Below, piece after piece: positions 7,847 to 15,830 of a stretch of DNA of 24,093 nt; position 1 is the stretch's first letter; each line of letters starts with the position of its first letter. Origin of the DNA: Cyanobacteria bacterium UBA11370 (GTDB taxonomy: Bacteria; Cyanobacteriota; Cyanobacteriia; Cyanobacteriales; Coleofasciculaceae). Below the pieces are notes generated by a model. It was not told where the DNA came from. It worked only from the letters and a program-made list of their open reading frames with translations, and ran no database searches. The stretch spans positions 1,365 through 25,457 of the forward strand of contig DNGI01000221.1 of the NCBI GenBank assembly GCA_003486645.1, written 5' to 3'. The translations under genes were made by a program, and so were the position numbers.

Positions 7847-8938
7847 CTACACATTAAACCTAAAAAGCATTACATCTCCTTCTTGAACAACATACTCTTT
7901 CCCTTCAGAACGAACTAACCCTTTTTCCTTAGCCGCATTCATCGAGCCAGTCGTTACCAGGTCATTATACGCTACTGTTTCAGCACGAATAAAACCCCGC
8001 TCAAAATCAGTGTGAATGGTTCCTGCGGCTTGGGGTGCTTTCATTCCCGCTTTAATTGTCCAAGCGCGAGTTTCTTTGGGACCCGTTGTTAAGAACGTTC
8101 GTAAGCCTAAAAGTTCATAAGTCGCACTAATTAAAGATTTTAATCCCCCTTCTTCCACACCAAGAGATTGTAAAAAATCCGCCCGTTCTTCTTCCGGTAA
8201 TTCAACAAGTTCTGACTCAACTTGAGCCGAAACAATTACTACTTGAGCTTTATCTGTCGCCGCAACTTGCCTCACTTGTTCCACCCATTCATTCCCTGTT
8301 GCTAAGTCATCTTCAGAGACATTAGCGGCATAAATTACAGGTTTCGCGGTGAGGAGTCCTAATTGTTTTACAGACTCCGCTTCTTCTTCAGTTAAAGTAA
8401 TTTGTCGTGCGGCTTTACCTTCATTCAAACCAGCACTTAACTTTTCAAGCGCCTCTAATTCTAATTGAGCATCTTTATTGCTACGCGCCTGCTTGCGAGT
8501 CCGATCTATTCTACGATCAACTTGTGTTAAATCTGATAAGGCTAATTCCAGATTAATAACTTCAATATCGCGCACTGGATCAACGGAACCTGAAACATGG
8601 ATAATATCATCATCATCAAAACAACGTACTACATGAACAATCGCATCCACTTCCCGAATATTGGCTAAAAATTGGTTCCCTAATCCTTCGCCTTTACTCG
8701 CACCTTTGACTAAACCCGCAATATCGACAAATTCAATCCGAGTTGGCACAATTTGTTCAGAATCAGAAATTTTGGCTAGAACCTGCAACCGTTCATCGGG
8801 TACAGCAACAACGCCGACATTGGGTTCAATTGTACAAAAGGGGAAGTTCGCCGCATCTGCCTTGGCATTAGCCACCAGGGCGTTAAATAAAGTAGATTTG
8901 CCTACATTAGGCAGTCCGACAATTCCAGCTCTTAGCAT
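7847..8938 (-). CDS. ychF: Redox-regulated ATPase/GTPase YchF (Obg family)
   Basis: A 363-residue protein, the normal family length. It starts [20 protein letters not shown] with G1 at residues 8-16, then [10 protein letters not shown] (31-40) and the G3 motif DIAGLVKGA (72-80). The N-V-S-E-D in place of the canonical NKxD explains the ATP preference of this family. A C-terminal TGS domain is visible ([23 protein letters not shown] is part of it, in two pieces around residues 300-325). YchF binds ribosomes and is implicated in translation and oxidative-stress response in other bacteria. Start is ATG at 8938. Upstream, 8939-9108 holds degenerate repeats, so it is divergent from dnaE-C. Confidence 0.95.
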   Translation of the reverse strand: MLRAGIVGLPNVGKSTLFNALVANAKADAANFPFCTIEPNVGVVAVPDERLQVLAKISDSEQIVPTRIEFVDIAGLVKGASKGEGLGNQFLANIREVDAIVHVVRCFDDDDIIHVSGSVDPVRDIEVINLELALSDLTQVDRRIDRTRKQARSNKDAQLELEALEKLSAGLNEGKAARQITLTEEEAESVKQLGLLTAKPVIYAANVSEDDLATGNEWVEQVRQVAATDKAQVVIVSAQVESELVELPEEERADFLQSLGVEEGGLKSLISATYELLGLRTFLTTGPKETRAWTIKAGMKAPQAAGTIHTDFERGFIRAETVAYNDLVTTGSMNAAKEKGLVRSEGKEYVVQEGDVMLFRFNV

Positions 8939-9040
8939 ATCAAGTTAGAGGTTAGGGGCTAGAGGTTATATCATTTGATTTTAGCGGTATCACCTTTCAA
9001 ACCCGAACATCTGGTAGTCGTGAGGCGTTTCCAATCCAAA

Positions 9041-9059
9041 ATCCTTGCATCCAAAATCC
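9041..9059. repeat. 19-bp dispersed repeat, copy 1
   Basis: ATCCTTGCATCCAAAATCC is identical to 14631-14649. The surrounding bases (ATCCAAA units) show it is a degenerate heptamer array. It sits in the ychF/dnaE-C divergent gap. Confidence 0.7.
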
Positions 9060-9108
9060 GCTTAAGGGTTGAATTCAAAAATTAACCTAATTTTAAGGAT
9101 AGTTGAAC

Positions 9109-10464
9109 ATGGTTAAAATTATCAGTCGCAAATTTTTAGGTACTCAATCAGTTTATGACATTGGTGTCGAACGTGACCATAACTTTCTCTTGGTAAATGG
9201 GTTAGTTGCGTCTAATTGCTTTAATAAATCCCACTCTACCGCGTATGCGTATGTGACGTATCAAACTGCTTTTCTTAAGGCCAATTATAAGGTTGAGTAC
9301 ATGACAGCGCTGCTGACGGCGAGTAGTGATAGTCAGGAAAAAGTACAGAAATATATTGCCACTTGTTCGAGTTTATCCATTGAGATATTGCAACCGGATA
9401 TTAATCGGTCAGATATTGATTTTACTCCAGTAGGGGAGAGTATTTTATTTGGGCTATCGGCGATTCGGAATTTGGGAGAGGCGGCGATAGAATGTATTTT
9501 AAAAGCTCGTGAGACGGGTGGTGAATTTAAGTCGTTGGCTGATTTTTGCGATCGCGTTGATTTACGCACTGTGAACCGTCGTGCTATAGAATCGTTGATT
9601 AATTCAGGTGCTTTTGATAGGTTCTTACCGAATCGGAATCAACTGATAGCAGATTTAGATTTAGTGATCAGTTGGGCGCAAGACCGTGCTAAAGATCGAG
9701 AGAGTGGTCAACTGAGTATTTTTGGTAATTCAGGAACTCAAAACGGGAGTCAAAATACGAGTACTGAGGCTTGGGAATCTGCTCCTAAAGCTGATCCTGT
9801 TTCTGATTATTCCCATGAAGAAAAACTGCAAAAAGAAAAAGAATTACTGGGATTTTATGTATCCGATCACCCGCTAAAGTCGGCGCAGCAATTGGTAAAA
9901 GTGTTATCTCCTATTAATCTCAATGAGTTAGCTGAACAAAGCAAGCGGGCAATCATCAGTGCAATGGTAATGCTGAATGAAGTCAAAATTCATGTGACCA
10001 AAACAACAGGTGAACGCATGGCATTTGTGCAGATGGAAGACATGACAAGTAAAGTTGAGGGCATCGTTTTTGCCAAAACTTATAAGCGTCTTGAATCTCT
10101 ACTTCAAAAGGATGCTCATCTAATTATTTGGGGTAAAATTGAAGAGCGCGAAGAAAAAACGCAGATTATTATTGAAGATGCTGAACCCATTGAAACGGTA
10201 CAAATGGTAATTGTAGATCTAGCTGATCTGAAACCCCAACAAATCAATACGAGTGAACTTTCTCGTCTGGAATCTATTTTAAAAGAGCGATCTGGAGATA
10301 AGAATTATGCCAAAGTTCCCGTACTAGCAACCATATCCACGCCCTATCAAAATCAATTTGTGCGCTTCAATTCTAAATACTGGGTACAAGATGCTACCGC
10401 AACAGTTTCTGCCCTGAAAGCAGCCGGATTTTCGGCTAGGGCTAAGGCGATCGCAGGAGGTTAA
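9109..10464 (+). CDS. dnaE: DNA polymerase III alpha subunit, C-terminal half, with split-intein C-fragment
   Basis: In many cyanobacteria DnaE is made from two separate genes joined by protein trans-splicing. Here residues 1-36 are the intein C-fragment (starts MVKIISRKFLG, block F VERDHNF, block G ending VASN). The C-extein then begins at Cys37 with CFNKSHSTAYAYV, a highly conserved DnaE segment. Then follow the finger/helix-hairpin-helix region (LADFCDRVDLRTVNRRAIESLINSGAFD in two parts, near residues 140-170) and an OB-fold (about 285-360). Start is ATG 9109, not the TTG two codons upstream, because AAGGA at 9095-9099 is well placed and 36 residues is the standard length of this intein piece. 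The mature protein has 415 residues from this gene. dnaE-N is not in the window, so the halves are unlinked here. Confidence 0.97.
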   Translation: MVKIISRKFLGTQSVYDIGVERDHNFLLVNGLVASNCFNKSHSTAYAYVTYQTAFLKANYKVEYMTALLTASSDSQEKVQKYIATCSSLSIEILQPDINRSDIDFTPVGESILFGLSAIRNLGEAAIECILKARETGGEFKSLADFCDRVDLRTVNRRAIESLINSGAFDRFLPNRNQLIADLDLVISWAQDRAKDRESGQLSIFGNSGTQNGSQNTSTEAWESAPKADPVSDYSHEEKLQKEKELLGFYVSDHPLKSAQQLVKVLSPINLNELAEQSKRAIISAMVMLNEVKIHVTKTTGERMAFVQMEDMTSKVEGIVFAKTYKRLESLLQKDAHLIIWGKIEEREEKTQIIIEDAEPIETVQMVIVDLADLKPQQINTSELSRLESILKERSGDKNYAKVPVLATISTPYQNQFVRFNSKYWVQDATATVSALKAAGFSARAKAIAGG

Positions 10465-10513
10465 TTAATATATAGCGATTCTATTTGATTCCTGAACAAG
10501 GAGAGATAAGAGA

Positions 10514-10531
10514 GACAAGGAGGACAAGGGA
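10514..10531. repeat. Two 9-bp units GACAAGGAG/GACAAGGGA
   Basis: A short purine array after dnaE-C. The unit is the same as the one coding the Gly-Asp-Lys repeat at 23976-24020. Confidence 0.6.
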
Positions 10532-10555
10532 GAGGTGTTTTACAAATCATTTAGA

Positions 10556-11200
10556 CTAGCTGTGTACTTTGCAGATAGCTTTCATCACTTGTACTAATTC
10601 AGTCGCCTGATCGGGATACATGAGACTCAGTTTTGGAAAGAGTTGATATGTTGGAGGATTCCCTTGATGAATATAGACAAACTGATAATCCATTCCGTTT
10701 GTCGTTAGTCCCCAAACCGATTCTTGATGCCCAAGTCTTGTATAAGCATAGGTAAGCAATTGGGGTAAACCCTCTGAGGCATCAACACTACTGTTTTTAG
10801 ATTCAATCAATAGAATCCACAGAGAGATAATTGGTGTTTGTTGGTGAATTTTAGTCGCTGCTAAAATATCCATTCGCCCTTTAATTAGGGTGTCTTCATC
10901 CTCAACATGAATGGTAGCAATTCCTTCTTCTAAACTGATCCGAATACTGGGATGATAGAAGCCAGATACCCACATTAAGGGCGAGAGGAGCAGAAATTTA
11001 ATCTGCCCTTCTAAAATTTTACCTTCTTCGTAGTAGCTTTCAAAGTTGTGGCAAATTTCGTCTAAATCTTGCCGTTCAGAATCTGTTATAGGTTCTAATG
11101 ATAGTAAAGAAGTGAATGAATTATTGATTCGTCTCTCTAGTTTTAAAAGATGATGAACATCTCTTAAAACTAGATTACTAGCATCCAAAGTACTTGTCAT
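10556..11200 (-). CDS. PD-(D/E)XK nuclease-like protein (often annotated restriction endonuclease subunit R)
   Basis: A 214-residue soluble protein with a plausible PD-(D/E)XK core: GRMDIL near residues 126-131 supplies the Asp, and WILLIESKNS near 149-158 supplies Glu-x-Lys. SEGLPQLLTYAY downstream fits the helix with the Gln-x-x-x-Tyr pattern seen in several such families. Similar cyanobacterial proteins are labelled 'restriction endonuclease subunit R', but no helicase or methylase gene lies nearby, so a functioning restriction system is not supported. ATG at 11200 has AAGGGAG about 10 nt upstream. It is convergent with dnaE-C. It may be an orphan nuclease or a regulatory relative; the sequence cannot decide. 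Confidence 0.7.
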   Translation of the reverse strand: MTSTLDASNLVLRDVHHLLKLERRINNSFTSLLSLEPITDSERQDLDEICHNFESYYEEGKILEGQIKFLLLSPLMWVSGFYHPSIRISLEEGIATIHVEDEDTLIKGRMDILAATKIHQQTPIISLWILLIESKNSSVDASEGLPQLLTYAYTRLGHQESVWGLTTNGMDYQFVYIHQGNPPTYQLFPKLSLMYPDQATELVQVMKAICKVHS

Positions 11201-11346
11201 TACTTGATTACTCCCTTGCCCTAAATCAATGTTTGTTATTGTTATTGTACTCCTTGGATAAGTTCGATCATCCGGCGGCTTAGTCTTCCTAACGGCTACC
11301 TAATCATGGCATCCTAAAAAAAGAGACTAGACTGAAGAGGTAAAAA

Positions 11347-12858
11347 ATGTCAGATACATCCCAACAGAAACGGATAGTCGTCGTAGGCGCAGGATGGGCA
11401 GGATTAGGCGCAACTTATCACCTTGCCCAACAAGGGTACAATGTCACTCTCCTAGAAGCTGCACCCTATCCAGGCGGTTTAGTTGCAGGTTGGAAAACCC
11501 CCGGAGGGCGTTCCGTAGAAGGGGGAATTCATGGTTTTTGGTATCCCTACAAAAATATCTTTAACCTAGTGCGAGAATTAGAACTAAAACCCTTCACATC
11601 CTTTACCCGTTCCTCTCAATATTCTCCCGCCGGATTAGAAGTTGAATCTCCCCTTTTTCAAGAGGAATTTAGACTTCCCACACCACTAGGAACCTTTCTC
11701 TACACCAAGTTTAAACGTTTACCCTTAATAGATAGACTTTCTGCCCTTCCTCTCCTCTATGCTGTCGTTGATTTTGATAATTCTGATGAAGCGTGGCGAC
11801 GTTATGACAAAGTAACAGCCCGCGAGTTATTTAAACAATTTGGTGTTTCAGCTAGACTTTACAAAGAGTCTTTTGAACCGATGTTATTGGTTGGTTTATT
11901 TGCCCCCGGAGAGCAATGTTCTGCTGCCGCTGCCTTGGGAATGCTCTATTATTTTATTTTGGCTCACCAACCGGATTTTGATGTTGTGTGGTGTCGGGGA
12001 ACAGTGGGAGAAATGATATTTAAACCTTGGGTGCAATGGATTGAAAAGGCTGGAGGACAAGTATTAACGAATAAACGAGTCAATGATATTATTCTTGATC
12101 AGACGGGAAAAGCAAAAGGGGTTATTTGTGGCGATGAAGTGTTTGAGGCAGATGCGGTAATTTTTGCGGTTAGTGTTAGCGGCATGAAAAGTATTGTTAA
12201 CAGTAGTCCCAGCCTGCAAAATTATCAAGAATTCCGAAATTTGAGAAATTTAGGGGCAATTGATGTTCTGGCAACACGCTTATGGTTTGACCGTAAAATT
12301 ATTATCCGTAATCCGTCTAATGCTTGTTTTGGTTTTGATCCGACTACGGGTTGGACATTTTTTGATCTCAATGCCCTCCATGATGAGTACACCTATGAAC
12401 CGGGAAGTGTGATTGAAGCCGATTTTTATCATGCTAACCAGTTGTTACCCATGAGTGATGAGCAAATTGTAGAGGAAGTTAAGCGCGATTTAGGAACTTG
12501 TATTCCAGAGGTTCGAGAGGCAAAAGTTATCGATAGTAGCGTGATTCGAGTCTCCCAAGGAGTGACTCACTTTTCACCGGGTAGCTATCAGTATTTATTA
12601 AAAGCAAAAACAAGTATCGAAAATGTTTTCATGAGTGGGGATTGGGTGATTACTAACCACGGTTCTTGGTCGCAAGAGAAGGCATATGTTACAGGGTTGG
12701 AGGCTGCAAATTTGGTCATTCAACGCTTTGGGTATGGAAGTCAAGCTACTATTATCCCGGTTGAACCTGATGAACCTCATATTCAGTTAGCGCGGTTAGT
12801 TAATAAAACTATACGGGGTTTTAGCAAAACGTTATTGCCGGATTTTTGGCTACCTTAA
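11347..12858 (+). CDS. FAD-dependent oxidoreductase of the phytoene/zeta-carotene desaturase-like family
   Basis: A 503-residue flavoprotein. Residues 9-45 form the dinucleotide-binding fold VVVGAGWAGLGATYHL with the acidic end LLEAAPYPGG, characteristic of amine-oxidase/carotenoid-desaturase FAD enzymes. SVEGGIHGFWYPYKNIFNLV follows at about 57-76, as in zeta-carotene desaturase-type enzymes (E-x-G-x-H-x-F). Near the C-terminus NVFMSGDWV and ASQ-like EKAYVTGLEAAN form the second FAD contact. It has no signal peptide and is probably membrane-associated. The substrate may be a carotenoid, isoprenoid or other lipid; CrtP, CrtQ or CrtH cannot be assigned. GAAGAGG lies just before the ATG. No other pathway gene is adjacent. 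Confidence 0.85.
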   Translation: MSDTSQQKRIVVVGAGWAGLGATYHLAQQGYNVTLLEAAPYPGGLVAGWKTPGGRSVEGGIHGFWYPYKNIFNLVRELELKPFTSFTRSSQYSPAGLEVESPLFQEEFRLPTPLGTFLYTKFKRLPLIDRLSALPLLYAVVDFDNSDEAWRRYDKVTARELFKQFGVSARLYKESFEPMLLVGLFAPGEQCSAAAALGMLYYFILAHQPDFDVVWCRGTVGEMIFKPWVQWIEKAGGQVLTNKRVNDIILDQTGKAKGVICGDEVFEADAVIFAVSVSGMKSIVNSSPSLQNYQEFRNLRNLGAIDVLATRLWFDRKIIIRNPSNACFGFDPTTGWTFFDLNALHDEYTYEPGSVIEADFYHANQLLPMSDEQIVEEVKRDLGTCIPEVREAKVIDSSVIRVSQGVTHFSPGSYQYLLKAKTSIENVFMSGDWVITNHGSWSQEKAYVTGLEAANLVIQRFGYGSQATIIPVEPDEPHIQLARLVNKTIRGFSKTLLPDFWLP

Positions 12859-13232
12859 GCTTAGTAATCATGGGTTGATTGGTGATTAAACCTGTCTTGA
12901 AAATGGGGAGTGGGGAGTGGGGAGTGGGGAGTAGACATTTCTAAATTACGTTTTTGACTGGAACTTAGTATGAAAATCCTTTTTCTGTTGATTGGCAAGA
13001 GATTTACTCTGCCTCTGACCAACTTTCCCAGCCTCTCCTACTCTGCCAAGCCTCGCAGTGTTCCAGCATCTACTTATCCGTGGTTTTTAAAGATTTGATA
13101 AGAAGTAGTTAACCTAAGCTCAATTATTATTTAATCTAAATTTAATCAACTAACTCACCTCCGTATGGGCAGCTCCTAAGCCTTGATCGAGGTAGAGGAG
13201 TCACAAAATAACAGCTTGCAGGAAGGTGAATA
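12859..13232. other. Intergenic region with a heptamer array
   Basis: The 374-bp gap holds the TGGGGAG array, then unremarkable sequence and a pyrimidine-rich stretch near 13020-13060. Just before the next gene, GGAAGG at 13221-13226 forms a good ribosome site for the ATG at 13233. Confidence 0.5.
12904..12931. repeat. Heptamer array (TGGGGAG)x4
   Basis: Four perfect 7-bp units directly downstream of the flavoprotein gene. The unit belongs to the ACTCCCC-type STRR family known in cyanobacteria. Confidence 0.9.
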
Positions 13233-13940
13233 ATGGTAGCAGAAACTAAGCAGCAGCGGACGGTGCTATCTAAACAAAACTTACTTGGCGAATTTAGAGC
13301 GTTACTGCCTCTAATGATTAAAATTTATGTACCAGTGCTTTTTATATTGCTAATTATAGGATTACAAGATCAAATCCCAGCCTCTCATCTAATGCGCGAT
13401 CCGTTGGCACTTGCAAAAGCTCCCTTTTACTTTGGAGCCATTTCTAATATTGGTGTACTATTTTGGTGTTCTACCGCTGCGATTGGTTTCTTCAGCTTGG
13501 CAATTTTAAAACAATTCTCTAAAACCAGAGAGTTTCAACAATTTTTATTGCTTTCGAGTTGCCTAACATCCCTACTCTTGCTAGACGATCTTTTTCTTTT
13601 CCATGAAAGTTTTTTTCCTAATTCTCTTAAAATTCCAGAAAATAGGGTCTTGGGCGGATATGCGGTGCTATTCTTGTTATACCTGGTCAAATCTATAAAA
13701 ACTATCTTAAAAACTGAGTTTACCCTCCTCATCTTGGCTTGTGTTTTCTTTGGATTATCAATCGTCGTTGATGAAATCCGTTTGGGAGGTGCTTATGTTA
13801 TTCTTGAAGATGGGTTTAAACTGCTGGGAATTGTGAGTTGGATGACCTATTTCGTAAGAGTTTGTGCTATTCAGCTTAAAGTGGCGATCGCTAAAACTAT
13901 CTCCTTTAATTCACAAACTAGCTCTAGTATTAACGAATAA
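13233..13940 (+). CDS. Six-segment membrane protein with conserved-type acidic/His residues, unknown function
   Basis: A 235-residue protein with about six hydrophobic segments (near residues 25-44, 66-91, 103-121, 139-155, 163-179 and 195-212). The polar residues that fall at segment ends are striking: DDLFLFHE (Asp118, Asp119, His124, Glu125), VVDE (Asp180, Glu181) and LEDGFK (Glu192, Asp193, Lys196). Such Asp/Glu/His sets can bind metal in membrane hydrolases or oxygenases, but no known family pattern is complete here. The ferredoxin gene begins 2 nt after its stop, so the two are translationally coupled and a redox partnership is plausible (inference). Ribosome site GGAAGG precedes the ATG. 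C-terminus is Ser/Asn-rich. Confidence 0.75.
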   Translation: MVAETKQQRTVLSKQNLLGEFRALLPLMIKIYVPVLFILLIIGLQDQIPASHLMRDPLALAKAPFYFGAISNIGVLFWCSTAAIGFFSLAILKQFSKTREFQQFLLLSSCLTSLLLLDDLFLFHESFFPNSLKIPENRVLGGYAVLFLLYLVKSIKTILKTEFTLLILACVFFGLSIVVDEIRLGGAYVILEDGFKLLGIVSWMTYFVRVCAIQLKVAIAKTISFNSQTSSSINE

Positions 13941-13942
13941 AA

Positions 13943-14278
13943 ATGCCGCTCTATCAAGTTCGATTCGTCAATCCAACCATTAATCTTGACCGTACTATCC
14001 AAGTTCCCGACGATCAATATATCCTTGATAGCGCTGAAGAAGCGGGGATTCGTTTACCTGCTGCATGCCGCGAAGGGACTTGTTCATCCTGTATTGCTAA
14101 AATTGTGAACGGTGAAGTTGATCAAAGTGAACAAAAGTTTCTACAACTGTCAGAAATAGCGGCTGGTTATACCGTTACTTGTGTGGCTTACCCCCAGTCA
14201 GATTGCACGCTAGAAACTCACCAAGAACATATTCTTTATAAATCGTCTCTTTACTTTAAACCTATCTTATCTGAATGA
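13943..14278 (+). CDS. Plant-type [2Fe-2S] ferredoxin
   Basis: A 111-residue ferredoxin with the cluster ligands Cys42, Cys47, Cys50 and Cys80 in the pattern C-x4-C-x2-C-x29-C (PAACREGTCSSC, then TVTCVAYP). It is a soluble one-electron carrier. It differs from photosynthetic PetF, which usually has SCRAGACSTC and ends near residue 97: here an Ala-Cys-Arg-Glu-Gly loop and about 14 extra C-terminal residues (HILYKSSLYFKPILSE) point to a specialised carrier. It lies 2 nt after the membrane-protein stop with no clear ribosome site of its own, so coupling with that gene is likely. Confidence 0.93.
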   Translation: MPLYQVRFVNPTINLDRTIQVPDDQYILDSAEEAGIRLPAACREGTCSSCIAKIVNGEVDQSEQKFLQLSEIAAGYTVTCVAYPQSDCTLETHQEHILYKSSLYFKPILSE

Positions 14279-14298
14279 TATAGTCATCAGCAGTCAGC

Positions 14299-14443
14299 TA
14301 CAGCATTTCCCAATCATTTATGAAACAAAATGGTATTTTTCTCTAGTCTGACAAAATACTCAAAGCGTTTTCCTGGCTTTCCCCTTTCCCCTTTCCTCTT
14401 TTGGCATTAACCTTAGTTTCACATCTCAAATGAAAATGCTATA
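14299..14443. mobile_element. Possible MITE-like element with imperfect 10-bp terminal inverted repeats
   Basis: TACAGCATTT at 14299-14308 and AAATGCTATA at 14434-14443 are inverted with one mismatch. The interior is pyrimidine-rich and non-coding. No target duplication can be proven. Confidence 0.3.
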
Positions 14444-14527
14444 TAACAGAAGTAGAGATAGGGGAACTGATACCGATTTACACAAGAAATGTTGCACATG
14501 AGTTGCAGCAACTCTGACAGAGTTAGA

Positions 14528-14609
14528 ACTTACGCATAACCTCTATCCGTAGGGTGTGTTAGCGCAGCGTAACGCACCATGACCCTATAGATGGCGTAGC
14601 TGCGTAAGT
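14528..14609. mobile_element. MITE-like palindromic element with ACTTACGCA termini
   Basis: Perfect 9-bp inverted ends ACTTACGCA (14528-14536) and TGCGTAAGT (14601-14609) enclose 64 bp. Inside is a second hairpin, GGTGTGTTA (14553-14561) with TAACGCACC (14570-14578), one G-U pair. No coding capacity. I recall ACTTACGCA ends and GTGTGTTAGCG-type cores as frequent in cyanobacterial genomes. Confidence 0.6.
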
Positions 14610-14630
14610 CCTGAGAGTGTCTCTTCCCCA

Positions 14631-14649
14631 ATCCTTGCATCCAAAATCC
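14631..14649. repeat. 19-bp dispersed repeat, copy 2
   Basis: Identical to 9041-9059, here just after the MITE-like element and before the ribosome site of the coiled-coil gene. Confidence 0.7.
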
Positions 14650-14680
14650 AAAATGTAAAATGGTATGAGGAGTACCGAAC

Positions 14681-15259
14681 GTGGGTTTATTTGAAGATCT
14701 CAATCGCTTTCTAGAAAATCGCCTTGATGAATTTTTACGCAATAATCCCCATCTAGAGTTACAGGCGCTAGAGGAACAGTTACGAGAGCAAGAAGAAGAT
14801 ACCCTACGACTAATTGTTAATTTACAAGCAGAGGAAAAGCGCTTACAAGACGAAATTCTAGCAGTTGCTCAAGAGATTCAGCGTTGGCATGAACGGGTAA
14901 TTAAGGCTCAGTCTAAAGGTAGAAATGATTTGGCGCAAGCCGCACAGGAGCGAGAGGCAGCGTTATTACATCAGGGGAATCAGCTTTGGGGCAAAATGGA
15001 AGGGGTGAAACAGCGTATTATTAAAGCGAAGGAACTTCAACGTCAGATTCAAACTCGTCGCACGGAAGTCCGAACTAAAGCTAAAGAAGTAGAAGCTACC
15101 CGTGCAACTTCTCAAGCGCAGTCGCGTTCGGCAACATCGGGTTGGAATCAGAGTCCTCAGCGTAATATTAAGGGTGGAGTTGATCCCTTAGAGGCTCAGT
15201 TTACCAACTGGGAAACGGAACAAGAGTTGGAACAGATGAAGCGAAATATGGGTCGTTAA
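14681..15259 (+). CDS. Coiled-coil protein, TIGR04376-like (cyanobacterial)
   Basis: A 192-residue protein starting GTG at 14681 (GGGTTTATTTGAAG follows, giving MGLFEDLNRFLENRLDEFL). Residues 25-135 are a nearly continuous heptad-patterned coiled coil rich in Glu, Gln, Arg and Leu. A Ser/Thr/Gln-rich linker and a short tail (DPLEAQFTNWETEQELEQMK) follow. The N-terminus and size match the cyanobacterial family TIGR04376, which looks distantly like PspA/VIPP-type coiled coils but has no assigned role. A GAGGAG-like ribosome site lies 9-14 nt before the GTG. The stop codon is followed after 2 nt by a repeat module also found inside two other genes. Confidence 0.85.
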   Translation: MGLFEDLNRFLENRLDEFLRNNPHLELQALEEQLREQEEDTLRLIVNLQAEEKRLQDEILAVAQEIQRWHERVIKAQSKGRNDLAQAAQEREAALLHQGNQLWGKMEGVKQRIIKAKELQRQIQTRRTEVRTKAKEVEATRATSQAQSRSATSGWNQSPQRNIKGGVDPLEAQFTNWETEQELEQMKRNMGR

Positions 15260-15261
15260 TT

Positions 15262-15305
15262 GGCAGCGGATTTGGCAGCGGATTTGGTAACGGATGTAAC
15301 GGATG
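15262..15305. repeat. Composite repeat: two GGCAGCGGATTT units plus two GTAACGGAT units
   Basis: It begins 2 nt after the stop codon of the coiled-coil gene. The stretch from the second GGCAGCGGATT to the end matches 19605-19637 within the chelatase gene with a single mismatch, and its GGTAACGGATGTAACGGATG core is also in purL. Confidence 0.85.
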
Positions 15306-15345
15306 TGTTTATGATTAATGGCTGAAATTGATCAAAAATATTTAC

Positions 15346-15400
15346 TCTTCCCCTCCCCCCCTCTCCCTCTCTCCCCCTCTCTCCCCCTCCCCACTCCCTT
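15346..15400. repeat. Polypyrimidine low-complexity tract
   Basis: A CCCCTCT/CCCTCTCT tract between the coiled-coil gene and the convergent small membrane-protein gene. It also overlaps the end region of that gene. No terminator hairpin is seen. Confidence 0.6.
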
Positions 15401-15720
15401 TATTCTTGACTAGTGCGGCGGATGGTAAAGGAGATTGAACGATCGCGTTGAGATAGGGGTGTTGATGAAGTGGGATTGAGATTAGTTTGGTTAATTGTGG
15501 GAGTGGTAGTCTCAATTTTTGGTGTTTTGGCAGGATGGGTATCGGATTCGCCTTGTTGTTGCAGGAAAGACCAGCCTGGAGATTTACCATGGTTAGAGGC
15601 GATCGCTAATAACGCTCCACCTAAAATTAATATTGGCAATGGCAAGGTGAAATGTCTAATCCAGTGAGACAGTTCCATGATGCCAAACAAAACCCAAAAG
15701 CTGGTAATTAACACTCTCAT
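15400..15720 (-). CDS. Small membrane protein of unknown function
   Basis: A 106-residue protein with two hydrophobic segments close to the N-terminus (VLITSFWVLFGIMEL and LPLPILILGGALLAIAS), then a Thr/Pro/Asn-rich tail that looks disordered, ending in a short SISFTIRRTSQE. Start ATG at 15720 has no strong ribosome site. Codon phase and composition favour this frame over the overlapping plus-strand frame. The role is unknown and nothing in the context helps: it is convergent with the coiled-coil gene and lies 181 bp downstream of prk on the same strand, beyond the prk terminator. Confidence 0.6.
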   Translation of the reverse strand: MRVLITSFWVLFGIMELSHWIRHFTLPLPILILGGALLAIASNHGKSPGWSFLQQQGESDTHPAKTPKIETTTPTINQTNLNPTSSTPLSQRDRSISFTIRRTSQE

Positions 15721-15777
15721 AAAATCTATCCAAGCCCTATCTCAATATAGCGAACAGAGAACGGGAAACACATGACT

Positions 15778-15826
15778 AACAACCAACAACCAACAACCAA
15801 CAACCAACAACCAACAACCAACAACC
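15778..15826. repeat. Heptamer array (AACAACC)x7
   Basis: Seven perfect 7-bp units, 49 bp, between the small membrane-protein gene and the prk terminator. It is the same unit, in complementary reading, as the array inside purL at 1-63. Confidence 0.93.
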
Positions 15827-15830
15827 AATA

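Larger units (their letters stand above)
14279..14680. other. Intergenic region with two MITE-like structures
   Basis: The 402-bp gap carries no gene. It holds a candidate element bounded by TACAGCATTT/AAATGCTATA (14299-14443), two overlapping palindromes (14501-14524), a clearer small element (14528-14609) and the 19-bp repeat (14631-14649). The ribosome site for the next gene, GAGGAG-like, is at 14666-14671. Confidence 0.6.

Noticed and set aside
14530..14742. Minus-strand frame of 70 residues
   Set aside because: Covers the MITE-like palindrome and the start of the coiled-coil gene; no independent support.
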